This document shows positions 34,335 to 41,638 of a stretch of DNA of 64,000 nucleotides, one piece after another. The notes below the pieces were generated by a model, which was not told the origin of the DNA, did no database searches, and worked only from the letters and a program-made list of their open reading frames with translations. The DNA lies in the NCBI RefSeq assembly GCF_050496765.1, contig NZ_JBNWEO010000009.1:62001-126000 (forward strand), given 5' to 3'. Positions within the stretch are counted from its first letter, which is position 1; every line of letters begins with the position of its first letter. Made by a program: the position numbers and the translations under genes. Origin of the DNA: JAEVLT01 sp050496765 (lineage in GTDB: Bacteria; Bacillota; Bacilli; Bacillales; Cytobacillaceae).

Positions 34335-34482
34335 TTCTATTCCTCCTGTTTCTATTTTACGATAAGAAAGAAAGGCTTTCACGAATAATTCGGATGATTT
34401 GCCAATAAACCTGCTGGTTTCGCAATACGCTAGGCTTTGTGTTACAATTTTTTTAATCAAAATGGAGCAAAGGAAGAACACG

Positions 34483-35853
34483 ATGAATAGAACTTTACCC
34501 GTTCAAAAAAATGAGTATATAGAGGTTGTTTTTGAAGATTTGACTCACGATGGGGCAGGGGTTGCAAAGGTAGACGGCTATCCGATATTCGTGCCAAAGG
34601 CACTCCCGGGCGAGTCGGCGAAAATCAAGGTCATTAAGGTGAACAAAGGATACGGCTTTGGCCGGTTGATCGAGCTGTATGAAAAAAGCCCTTACCGGGT
34701 GGAGATTCCGATTAGTGAAGCCCATAAATATGGCGGCTGTCAGCTTCAGCATCTCAGCTATGAAGGCCAGCTGAAATACAAGGAAAACCTTGTCCGCCAA
34801 GTGCTGACAAGGATCGGCAAGCTTGAAGATGTGAAAGTCCTCCCGATTTTAGGAATGAACAATCCTTGGCATTACCGCAACAAGGCGCAAGTGCCTGTTG
34901 GGGAAAAAGATGGGGAGTTGATTGCCGGTTTTTTTAAACCAAGAAGTCATGAAATTGTGGATACGGATGAAAGCGTGATTCAATTACCTGAAGTGAACGA
35001 AGCCATTCAAACAGTTAAAGAAATTTGCCGGAAGCTGGGCATCGAGTCGTATGATGAAGAGAACCATAAAGGTGTGCTCCGCCATATCATGGCCCGCTAT
35101 GGTCTGCAGACAGGCGAGCTGATGGTGGTGTTGATCACAAGAACAGCCGATCTTCCGTTTAAAAACCAACTAGTGGATGAACTCGTCACCCGTCTGCCAA
35201 GGATCAAATCGATCGTGCATAACGTGAATGCAAAACGAACAAATGTTATTTTGGGCGAAAAAACGACCGTTCTTTGGGGCAATGAAGTCATTTATGACTC
35301 TATCGGCAATGTCAAATTTGCCATCTCAGCATTGTCGTTTTACCAAGTCAATCCTGTTCAAACAAAGGTGCTTTATGACAAAGCCCTGGAGTATGCCGGA
35401 TTGAATGGTGAAGAAACGGTTATTGATGCCTACTGTGGTATTGGCACAATTTCCTTATTTTTAGCACAAAAAGCCCGGAGTGTCTTCGGAGTTGAAGTCG
35501 TTCCAGAAGCAATTGAAGACGCCAAGCGGAACGCTGCTCTCAATGGGATTACCAATGCTGAATTTGCTGTCGGCGAAGCGGAAACCGTCATTCCGAAATG
35601 GTACAAGGAAGGGCACACGGCAGATGTCTTTGTCGTCGATCCACCAAGAAAAGGCTGTGACGAAGCCCTCCTCGAAACCATTATCACCATGAAACCTAAA
35701 AAAGTCGTCTACGTCTCCTGCAACCCTGCTACACTGGCGCGTGACTTAAGGATTTTGGAAGATGGGGGATACAACACATTGGAAGTGCAGCCGGTGGATA
35801 TGTTTCCCGGAACGACGCATGTTGAAACAGTTGCACTGCTAGAGCGAAAATAG
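34483..35853 (+). CDS. rlmCD: 23S rRNA (uracil-C5)-methyltransferase RlmCD
   Basis: Methylates U747 and U1939 of 23S rRNA in B. subtilis (one enzyme for both). The 456 residues carry an N-terminal TRAM domain (VVFEDLTHDGAGVAKVDGYPIFVPKALPGE), KYGGCQLQHLSYEGQLKYK, SAM site DAYCGIGTISLFLAQ, VVDPPRKGCDE and the catalytic cysteine in YVSCNPATLARDL. ATG 34483 is chosen: AAAGGAAG precedes it and the length then fits YefA (459). In B. subtilis it follows dgkB; here the accessory stretch 17-34 kb separates them. Confidence 0.95.
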   Translation: MNRTLPVQKNEYIEVVFEDLTHDGAGVAKVDGYPIFVPKALPGESAKIKVIKVNKGYGFGRLIELYEKSPYRVEIPISEAHKYGGCQLQHLSYEGQLKYKENLVRQVLTRIGKLEDVKVLPILGMNNPWHYRNKAQVPVGEKDGELIAGFFKPRSHEIVDTDESVIQLPEVNEAIQTVKEICRKLGIESYDEENHKGVLRHIMARYGLQTGELMVVLITRTADLPFKNQLVDELVTRLPRIKSIVHNVNAKRTNVILGEKTTVLWGNEVIYDSIGNVKFAISALSFYQVNPVQTKVLYDKALEYAGLNGEETVIDAYCGIGTISLFLAQKARSVFGVEVVPEAIEDAKRNAALNGITNAEFAVGEAETVIPKWYKEGHTADVFVVDPPRKGCDEALLETIITMKPKKVVYVSCNPATLARDLRILEDGGYNTLEVQPVDMFPGTTHVETVALLERK

Positions 35854-36232
35854 CCCATGAAATCAAGGTTTTGTAGCGATTTTTACAACGACTGTTTCCT
35901 ATCTTATTAGTCTAGGAAAACAGAATACGGATAAAAATGTGCAGGAAAAGGGTGTGTAGTTTTGCAGATTAATTTAACTGATTGGCTAAAGGGAGTACAG
36001 TTTAGCAAAAGAGGAAGATCATAGAATAAAAACGAACTATTTTTTCTTACTTTTGAGTTGCGCCCTTTTCTTGAATAAATAAGAAGTTTAAAAATGGTAG
36101 AAAAGAATCATTGTCATACAGAAGTAAATTTAGCCAATTTCAAGATCGATTAAAGTAACTTAAATTTCACTTTTAGATTTATGATTTGTAATTAGTTATA
36201 GCTTATAATAAAGGAAATGGGAGGGATGAAAT
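35854..36232. other. Gene-poor region after rlmCD
   Basis: AT-rich, without a supported gene. A 20-codon frame starts at TTG near 35963 (QINLTDWLKGVQFSKRG), which may be a remnant. I see no clear terminator or promoter. Confidence 0.5.
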
Positions 36233-36478
36233 ATGAAGTGGCAGGAAGTTAGAGAATTATTTCCTAATCAGTTTGTTTTAGTATCGATTCTTGAATATCA
36301 TGAGGAAGATGAAAAAAAAATTATTGATGAAGTCGCACCCATTCGTTCCATTCCAGATGAAAATGCTAATAAAGAGTTTTTTAAAGTAGCACCAGGAAAC
36401 ATTGTTTACCATACATCAAACGAGAACTGTATTATTCATATTCGCAAAGATCCATTGATGAGAGTGAGACGAATTTAA
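36233..36478 (+). CDS. Small hypothetical protein preceding a broken aspartyl protease
   Basis: Of 81 residues, with GGGAGGG upstream of the ATG. No recognised domain; it reads as a soluble, compact protein (FPNQFVLVSILEYHEED, ending IRKDPLMRVRRI). Its stop overlaps the next start (TAATG), so it was translationally coupled to the retropepsin-like gene, which suggests a two-gene module. The partner is now broken. Confidence 0.65.
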   Translation: MKWQEVRELFPNQFVLVSILEYHEEDEKKIIDEVAPIRSIPDENANKEFFKVAPGNIVYHTSNENCIIHIRKDPLMRVRRI

Positions 36479-37022
36479 TGAAAATATCATTTGATGGACA
36501 ACTTATTACAACATCACTTATTATTACTTTTCGAGGAAAAACGCTACAAATCGATGATATGATTATTGATACAGGCTCCTCTCACACGGTTATTTTTAAT
36601 TCCTATTAAGCCCCAGTTTATTAAAGAAAAGTATATCGCATAAAATTCTTAGAGGGTATCTGGGGTGATATCCTGCTCCAATGCTGTTGTAAGTATAATA
36701 ACTGGGGTCTATCCACAGTGAATTTATATTTAATAAATGCCGTGATTCATTTGGAGGGTTAATTTTATGAAGATTATTCTTGTAGGTGTATCCTGTGTTG
36801 GAAAATCTACTGTAGGTAAGATTTTAGCTGATGAAATTGGTTACAAATTCTTGGATTTTGACCTTGAGATTGAGAAGTATTTTAATTACTGCGGAAAATG
36901 TTGAGGTAGATTTTAATGACTTCGGATATGAAGACATAAACGGATTACTCGGATTAGACTTATTAATGAAAGCAGGATTTACAATAGATTTAAAGGAATT
37001 ACAAATGAAGGGAAATTACTAA
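36478..37022 (+). pseudogene. Retropepsin-like aspartyl protease gene, interrupted
   Basis: The first 43 codons (36478-36609) read MKISFDGQLITTS..., then IDDMIIDTGSSHTVIFNSY and stop, with the active-site DTGSS of retropepsins. The C-terminal part resumes about 36880-37022 (ENVEVDFNDFGYEDINGLLGLDLLMKAGF, ending LQMKGNY), with the G-L-L-G-L-D motif typical of the second half of such domains. Between them about 270 bp is foreign and includes the start of a P-loop kinase gene. The two pieces together are shorter than a full protein, so sequence was also lost. Confidence 0.75.
36767..36904 (+). pseudogene. Truncated shikimate-kinase-like P-loop protein fragment
   Basis: GGAGGG then ATG 36767 starts 45 codons: KIILVGVSCVGKSTVGKILA followed by FLDFDLEIEKYF, that is Walker A and the DxD-like start of shikimate kinase-type enzymes. 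After about 37 codons the sequence runs into the protease tail out of frame and stops at 36904. It is a 5' gene fragment brought in by a rearrangement. Confidence 0.65.
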
Positions 37023-37274
37023 GACAACCTTTTTCAAATCGTTCTTTTTTTATAACGATTCATCCCAAAAATGGGAGTCCGAGGATCTCTTACCGATTTT
37101 CGGCTCCTTTTGCTTATTCTTTAATCTTTTCCATTAACGCACAGCACTCTACGTGTGTCATGAGTGATTCCTCATACAATTCATATCTGAAGGGAGTGGA
37201 TGCAATGGGGCGTTATAAGTCTGGCTCTGTCACTTCATAAAATTTCAAGTCCGATAATGATTTATGATCAATCG

Positions 37275-37299
37275 ACCGCTAGAAAAAGCGGTTTTTTTG
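37275..37299 (+). terminator. Rho-independent terminator
   Basis: ACCGCT / AGCGGT stem followed by T7. Confidence 0.75.
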
Positions 37300-37490
37300 C
37301 TTTTTACGGATAGGATAAAAAGGAGATTAAGTCCGGGGGTTTCTCACCTTTTCCGCATTATTTAGGATCTGTTAAATAAATATAAAACTTAGTAATAACA
37401 AGGATTTTAGATATTTTTGTCGAATAGAAAGGTATAAGGATTTGTACGAAAAACTATAATATAGCTTTCACTTGGAGTTCAACAAAAAAA

Positions 37491-37531
37491 GCTCGAGGTA
37501 CAATTATTTCATTGCCTTTTGTGCCTCGAGC
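37491..37531 (+). promoter_or_regulatory. Leader hairpin directly before the VWA gene
   Basis: GCTCGAGGTAC (37491-37501) pairs with GTGCCTCGAGC (37521-37531), 10 of 11 Watson-Crick pairs plus one wobble, and ends 6 bases before the AAAGG ribosome binding site. There is no T run, so a role in mRNA stability or translation is more likely than termination. Confidence 0.55.
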
Positions 37532-37549
37532 GAAATGAAAGGAATGAAT

Positions 37550-38236
37550 ATGAATATGAGTACCATTTCATTAAAAAAGAAAACGGCAAGTATCGTATTG
37601 GAAAAGAAAAATCTAAAAGGGGTAGTTGCTAAGGTTGGCTTAGTTTTGGATATTTCCGGTTCCATGCGAAAGTTGTACCGTAAAGGGGTGGTTCAAGAAG
37701 CAGTGGAGCGTGTGTTGGCGGTGGCAAGCCAATTTGATGATGATGGTTCCTTGGATATATGGGTGTATGACAATGAGTTTTCGCGGCTACCTTCTGTTAC
37801 GGAAAATGAGTTGACTGATTATGTAAACAGGCAAATACTGAACAACAATGCCATTCATAAATTTGGGAGAAATGATGAGCCAAAAGTAATGGCAGATGTT
37901 ATGGTTAAATACACAAAAGAAGAACCAAGTAATGTACCTGTTTTTATTGTCTTTATCAATGATGGTGGTTGCAAGCGGGAAATTAAGAAATTTATCGTGG
38001 AGTCCTCAACGCAGCCGATTTTTTGGCAATTCGTAGGGATTGGAGATTCCAATTTCGAAGTATTGAAAAAATTGGATACAATGGAGGGTAGATTTATTGA
38101 TAATGCGAACTTTTTCCACATGGATGATATGTCCAAAGTGTCGGATGAAATGTTATACGAACAATTGTTAAACGAATTTCCCCAATGGCTAAAAGAAGCG
38201 AAAAACAAAGGAATTCTCCAGCTAAAAAAGATCTGA
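37550..38236 (+). CDS. VWA-domain protein (tellurium-resistance TerF/TerY-like)
   Basis: Of 228 residues. The N-terminal 25 residues (STISLKKKTASIVLEKKNL) match the conserved beginning of Ter-family proteins. A von Willebrand A domain follows, with MIDAS motif DISGSM near residue 40, VYDNEF, and FINDGG as the distal metal-binding part. ATG 37550 gives a 7-base gap from AAAGG. No other ter genes are adjacent, so it is a solitary member. Its function here is inferred from family only. Confidence 0.72.
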   Translation: MNMSTISLKKKTASIVLEKKNLKGVVAKVGLVLDISGSMRKLYRKGVVQEAVERVLAVASQFDDDGSLDIWVYDNEFSRLPSVTENELTDYVNRQILNNNAIHKFGRNDEPKVMADVMVKYTKEEPSNVPVFIVFINDGGCKREIKKFIVESSTQPIFWQFVGIGDSNFEVLKKLDTMEGRFIDNANFFHMDDMSKVSDEMLYEQLLNEFPQWLKEAKNKGILQLKKI

Positions 38237-38513
38237 ATTAAGCGAAATAAGTTAAAAGAGTTTGATTAAATTGGTAAAACAGAAAAATAAATCGAAAAAC
38301 GGTATATTTTAAGATCAAACCTATAAAGATCAGTTATTGGTTGTAAATAAAATATTGCATTTCTTGAATTATTGGAACAGATCCAAGTTTTAAAACGACT
38401 AGGCTTTTTCCTAGACTGACTGTAAAAGAAAAAAGAAAACAGCTTATTTAAAAAGGATATTTGGAAAAGGAATTCTGAGTTAATGAATGCTACAGTTGGG
38501 ATTTTCTGCGCTT

Positions 38514-38924
38514 TTAACTAAGAGCGGCATGGGGATCCATATATGGTTCCCATGCCTTCGGATAAAACCGCGTGGACACAAATATCCTATTGCCTAGGTC
38601 CCAGAGCATAATCGCAACGCCAATGAGACATATTGTTGTACCGATCCAATCATATAAATCAGGCCGATTTTTATCTACTATCCACCCCCAAAGAACCGCT
38701 AAAATAATAAAAACTCCTCCATAAGCGGCATAAATACGGCCAAAAGAAGGAAAGGTTTGCAAAGTCGGAATAATTCCATAGATAATAAGAATAAGTGCTC
38801 CAAGAATTCCATACCAATAAGACTTTTCTTCACGCAGCCAGAGCCAAATCAAATAGCCGCCGCCAATTTCTGCGAATCCAGCTAATACAAAAAGACCAAT
38901 GGATTTTAGCAAAATGATCACCAC
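38514..38924 (-). CDS. ynfA: YnfA/UPF0060 family membrane protein with extended C-terminus
   Basis: Four membrane helices, family motifs GFAEIGGGYLIWLWLRE, GRIYAAYGGVFI and LYDWIGTTICLIGVAIML. Family members are usually about 110 residues; this one has 136 because the frame continues about 26 residues past the last helix (FVSTRFYPKAWEPYMDPHA), suggesting loss of the original stop or a frameshift. The N-terminal start is uncertain (GTG GTG, with weak ribosome binding). Related to small multidrug resistance proteins; function unproven. Confidence 0.85.
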   Translation of the reverse strand: MVIILLKSIGLFVLAGFAEIGGGYLIWLWLREEKSYWYGILGALILIIYGIIPTLQTFPSFGRIYAAYGGVFIILAVLWGWIVDKNRPDLYDWIGTTICLIGVAIMLWDLGNRIFVSTRFYPKAWEPYMDPHAALS

Positions 38925-39026
38925 TTTTTAGTTGTTCTTATGCTATTATAAACAATATTTATAATCTTTGTATAAAACTAGGTATTCAGTGTGCGTTGAC
39001 TGACCAGTTAAAATACCAATTATTAC

Positions 39027-39058
39027 TTGACCATGTACTATAGTACATGGTTTATTAT
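39027..39058 (+). promoter_or_regulatory. mer promoter/operator with 20-bp spacer
   Basis: TTGACC (39027-39032) and TATTAT (39053-39058) are spaced by 20 bp, the over-long spacing typical of MerR-activated promoters. The spacer is filled by a perfect 22-bp palindrome with half-site ACCATGTACTA (39030-39051). It controls merR and the genes behind it. Confidence 0.85.
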
Positions 39059-39075
39059 TTTTTTGAGGTGATGAA

Positions 39076-39474
39076 ATGACCTATCGAATTAGTGAATTTG
39101 CAGTTAAGTGTGGTGTTAAAAAAGAGACAATTCGCTTTTATGAAAAAAAACATTTAGTAAGTCCGGTAGAATATAGCCAATCAGGTTATCGACTGTACAG
39201 TCCAGAGAGTGTAAAACGTGTTCGCTTCATAAAACAACTCCAGAATCTAGGTTTTTCGCTTAATGAAATTCATAAATTGTTGGGTGTTGTGGATCGAGAT
39301 GAAGTAAGGTGTTCAGATATGTACAATTTTGTTTCGCGAAAATCCTTTGATGTGCAAAAACAAATAACAGAATTGCAAAAAGTTCAAAAGATGTTAGAAA
39401 AATTAAAAGCATGCTGTCCAAATGAGGAAAACCTATTTTCCTGCCCCATTATTGAAACATTGTTTGAAAGTTAA
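39076..39474 (+). CDS. merR: Mercury-responsive regulator MerR
   Basis: A 132-residue MerR protein: N-terminal winged HTH (RISEFAVKCGVKKETIRFYEKKHLV), dimer helix, and the three Hg(II)-binding cysteines at 79 (DEVRCSDMY), 114 (KACCPNEE) and 123 (FSCPIIETL), the canonical positions. Without Hg(II) it holds polymerase at the 20-bp-spacer promoter; with Hg(II) it activates. Gene order merR-transporter-merA on one strand matches Gram-positive mer operons. Confidence 0.95.
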   Translation: MTYRISEFAVKCGVKKETIRFYEKKHLVSPVEYSQSGYRLYSPESVKRVRFIKQLQNLGFSLNEIHKLLGVVDRDEVRCSDMYNFVSRKSFDVQKQITELQKVQKMLEKLKACCPNEENLFSCPIIETLFES

Positions 39475-39501
39475 TGTTCATTTTACGAGGAAGTGTAGGA
39501 T

Positions 39502-39762
39502 TTGAGGAAAAGGAAATATAAAAAATCTAATTCTAAAGGTGATTTGTTGTTTTTTGGCATCCCTGCATTATTTGCTTTTTGCTGTGGTCTACCGTTTCTT
39601 TTAATAGCACTCGGGTTGACTTCTATTGGTACTTTTTTAATTGGCAAAGAGATATGGGAATTTGGAGTTATTTTGTTACTCATTGGATTAATAATGTTCG
39701 TAAAACACATGATATCTAGAAAAAACAACCAAGGAGACTGTTGTGAGGGGGAGGTGAAGTGA
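39502..39762 (+). CDS. Small mercury transporter (MerF/MerT-like)
   Basis: Of 86 residues with two membrane helices. The first contains a vicinal cysteine pair (FAFCCGLPFLLIALGL), the second is EFGVILLLIGLIMFV, and the tail carries another pair (GDCCEG). The two-helix plan with two Cys pairs is that of MerF, which passes Hg(II) into the cell for reduction by MerA. The start is TTG 39502, 8 bases after GAGGAAG. Assignment among MerF, MerT or an Hg-specific Bacillus variant is not certain. Confidence 0.75.
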   Translation: MRKRKYKKSNSKGDLLFFGIPALFAFCCGLPFLLIALGLTSIGTFLIGKEIWEFGVILLLIGLIMFVKHMISRKNNQGDCCEGEVK

Positions 39763-39765
39763 ATT

Positions 39766-39843
39766 ATGGGCATAAGGATTACGGAAAAGGACGATCCATT
39801 TTTTATTGGATTAAGCTACGAAACCAGTTCAAATACTAAATAA
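39766..39843 (+). CDS. Possible 25-residue peptide in the mer operon
   Basis: A frame GIRITEKDDPFFIGLSYETS preceded by the strong GGGGGAGGTGA (39747-39757), which however lies inside the end of the upstream gene. No family is recognised. It may be a real short peptide or the stub of a deleted mer gene. Confidence 0.3.
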   Translation: MGIRITEKDDPFFIGLSYETSSNTK

Positions 39844-39871
39844 AGTTTTAAAAGTGAAGGAGGAAGTAAAA

Positions 39872-41518
39872 ATGATCAAAAAAATTAATTTAAAGGTAAG
39901 TGGGATGACTTGTTCAGGATGTGAAGAGCATGTGGAAACCGCACTAACCAATATTGGAATAAAAAAAAGCGATGCGAGTTTTCGCCTTGGTCAAGTACAA
40001 TTTGAATTACCAGAAGATGTAACTATTGAAGATGTGAGAGAAGCCATTCGTGGAGCAAAATATGTTCCTGAAGGTATTGAAGAAATGACATCTGTTCAAG
40101 AAAAAGTGGATTTAGGAAATGAAGGAGATTATGATTTTATCATTATTGGTTCTGGAGGCGCTGCTTTTTCAGCTGCTATTAAAGCCGTCGATTATGGAGC
40201 AAAAGTGGCAATGGTGGAACGTGGAACAGTTGGAGGAACATGTGTCAATATTGGCTGTGTGCCATCCAAAACACTTCTTCGAGCTGGAGAAATCCGTCAT
40301 TTAGCCAATGGTAATCCTTTTATAGGATTACAAACTTCTGCTGGGAAAGTTGAATTAGCATCTTTGGTGAAACAAAAAAATGATTTAGTAAGTGAACTTC
40401 GAAAGAAAAAATATAGTGACCTAGTCGATGAATACGGCTTGGACTTAATCGAAGGTGAAGCGACATTTATTGATGAAAAAACGATTAAAGTGAAGGGTCA
40501 AATGCTTTCGGCAAGAAAGTTTTTGATTGCAACTGGAGCTTCCCCATCTCTTCCACCGATTCCAGGCCTTGAAGATGTCGAGTATTTAACAAGTACAACT
40601 CTACTTGAAGTAAAGAAGCTTCCAAAAAGATTAACAGTTATTGGTGCAGGTTATATAGGAATGGAGCTTGGCCAACTGTTTCATCATTTAGGTTCAGAAG
40701 TCACATTAATGCAAAGAAGTGAGCGACTTTTCAAAGAATACGATCCGGAGATTTCAGATGCGATTGAAAAAGCTTTAATTGAGCAGGGGATTAATCTTGT
40801 CAAAGGTGCTTCGTTTGACCGAGTGGAGCAAAAAGGTGAAAGTAAAAGGGTTTTTGTTACTGTAGATGGAAGGAAAAAAGTGATTGAATCCGATCAGCTG
40901 CTTATAGCAACGGGAAGAACACCTAATACTGAATCCTTAAATTTAAGTTCAGCAGGTGTAGAGGTTGGAAAACAGAGTGAAATAAAGATAAATGAATATG
41001 CTCAAACAAGCAATGAACGGATTTACGCGGCAGGAGACGTTACCTTAGGACCCCAATTTGTATATATTGCAGCGTATGAAGGAGGGCTTGTGGCAGATAA
41101 TGCGATTGGAGGATTAAAGAAAAGATTGGATCTCTCAGCTGTTCCGGGTGTCACATTTACAAATCCTTCTGTTGCAACGGTTGGATTGACTGAAAAGCAA
41201 GCAAAGGAAAAGGGTTATGATGTTAAAACATCCGTTTTGCCTTTGGAAGCTGTTCCTAGAGCACTTGTTAATCGGGAGACAACAGGTGTATTTAAGTTAG
41301 TTGCAGATGCGCAGACTTTAAAAGTATTAGGAGTTCATATTGTGGCTGAAAATGCGGGGGATGTTATTTATGCCGCAACATTAGCTGTTAAATTCGGACT
41401 AACCATAGAAGATCTAAAAGAAAGCCTCGCTCCTTATTTAACAATGGCGGAAGGGATAAAATTAGCTGCCTTAACCTTTGATAAAGATGTTTCAAAATTA
41501 TCGTGTTGTGCAGGGTAA
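39872..41518 (+). CDS. merA: Mercuric reductase
   Basis: Reduces Hg(II) to volatile Hg(0) with NADPH in the cytoplasm. The 548 residues start with one HMA metal-binding domain (GMTCSGC, residues 11-17), then the FAD domain (FIIIGSGGAAFSAAI), the redox-active pair in GGTCVNIGCVPSKT (about Cys124/Cys129), NAD(P) and dimerisation domains, and the C-terminal vicinal pair SCCAG that delivers Hg to the active site. ATG 39872 has AAGGAGG 9 bases upstream. No merB follows, so the operon covers inorganic mercury only. Confidence 0.97.
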   Translation: MIKKINLKVSGMTCSGCEEHVETALTNIGIKKSDASFRLGQVQFELPEDVTIEDVREAIRGAKYVPEGIEEMTSVQEKVDLGNEGDYDFIIIGSGGAAFSAAIKAVDYGAKVAMVERGTVGGTCVNIGCVPSKTLLRAGEIRHLANGNPFIGLQTSAGKVELASLVKQKNDLVSELRKKKYSDLVDEYGLDLIEGEATFIDEKTIKVKGQMLSARKFLIATGASPSLPPIPGLEDVEYLTSTTLLEVKKLPKRLTVIGAGYIGMELGQLFHHLGSEVTLMQRSERLFKEYDPEISDAIEKALIEQGINLVKGASFDRVEQKGESKRVFVTVDGRKKVIESDQLLIATGRTPNTESLNLSSAGVEVGKQSEIKINEYAQTSNERIYAAGDVTLGPQFVYIAAYEGGLVADNAIGGLKKRLDLSAVPGVTFTNPSVATVGLTEKQAKEKGYDVKTSVLPLEAVPRALVNRETTGVFKLVADAQTLKVLGVHIVAENAGDVIYAATLAVKFGLTIEDLKESLAPYLTMAEGIKLAALTFDKDVSKLSCCAG

Positions 41519-41522
41519 GGAT

Positions 41523-41558
41523 GAAGGGACATGTACTTTGTCCCTTCGCTTTTTTTTT
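41523..41558 (+). terminator. mer operon terminator
   Basis: GAAGGGACA pairs with TGTCCCTTC, followed by a run of eight or more T. The insertion sequences begin about 50 bp later. Confidence 0.88.
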
Positions 41559-41638
41559 CCTTCGCTTATCTTAACGGAATCATTGAAATCCAAAATTTAA
41601 TTTAAATCACTAGTATTGTATTAATTTAAATTTACTAT

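Larger units (their letters stand above)
37023..37549. other. Intergenic region with two terminator-like hairpins and a leader hairpin
   Basis: Contains GGAGTCCGA...TCGGCTCC near 37077-37107, a clear terminator at 37275-37299 and the hairpin at 37491-37531. No gene is seen. Confidence 0.5.

Noticed and set aside
39872..41518. merA as the missing E3 (acoL) of acetoin dehydrogenase
   Set aside because: It has an HMA domain, the C-terminal Cys pair and a mer operon context, all specific to mercuric reductase.
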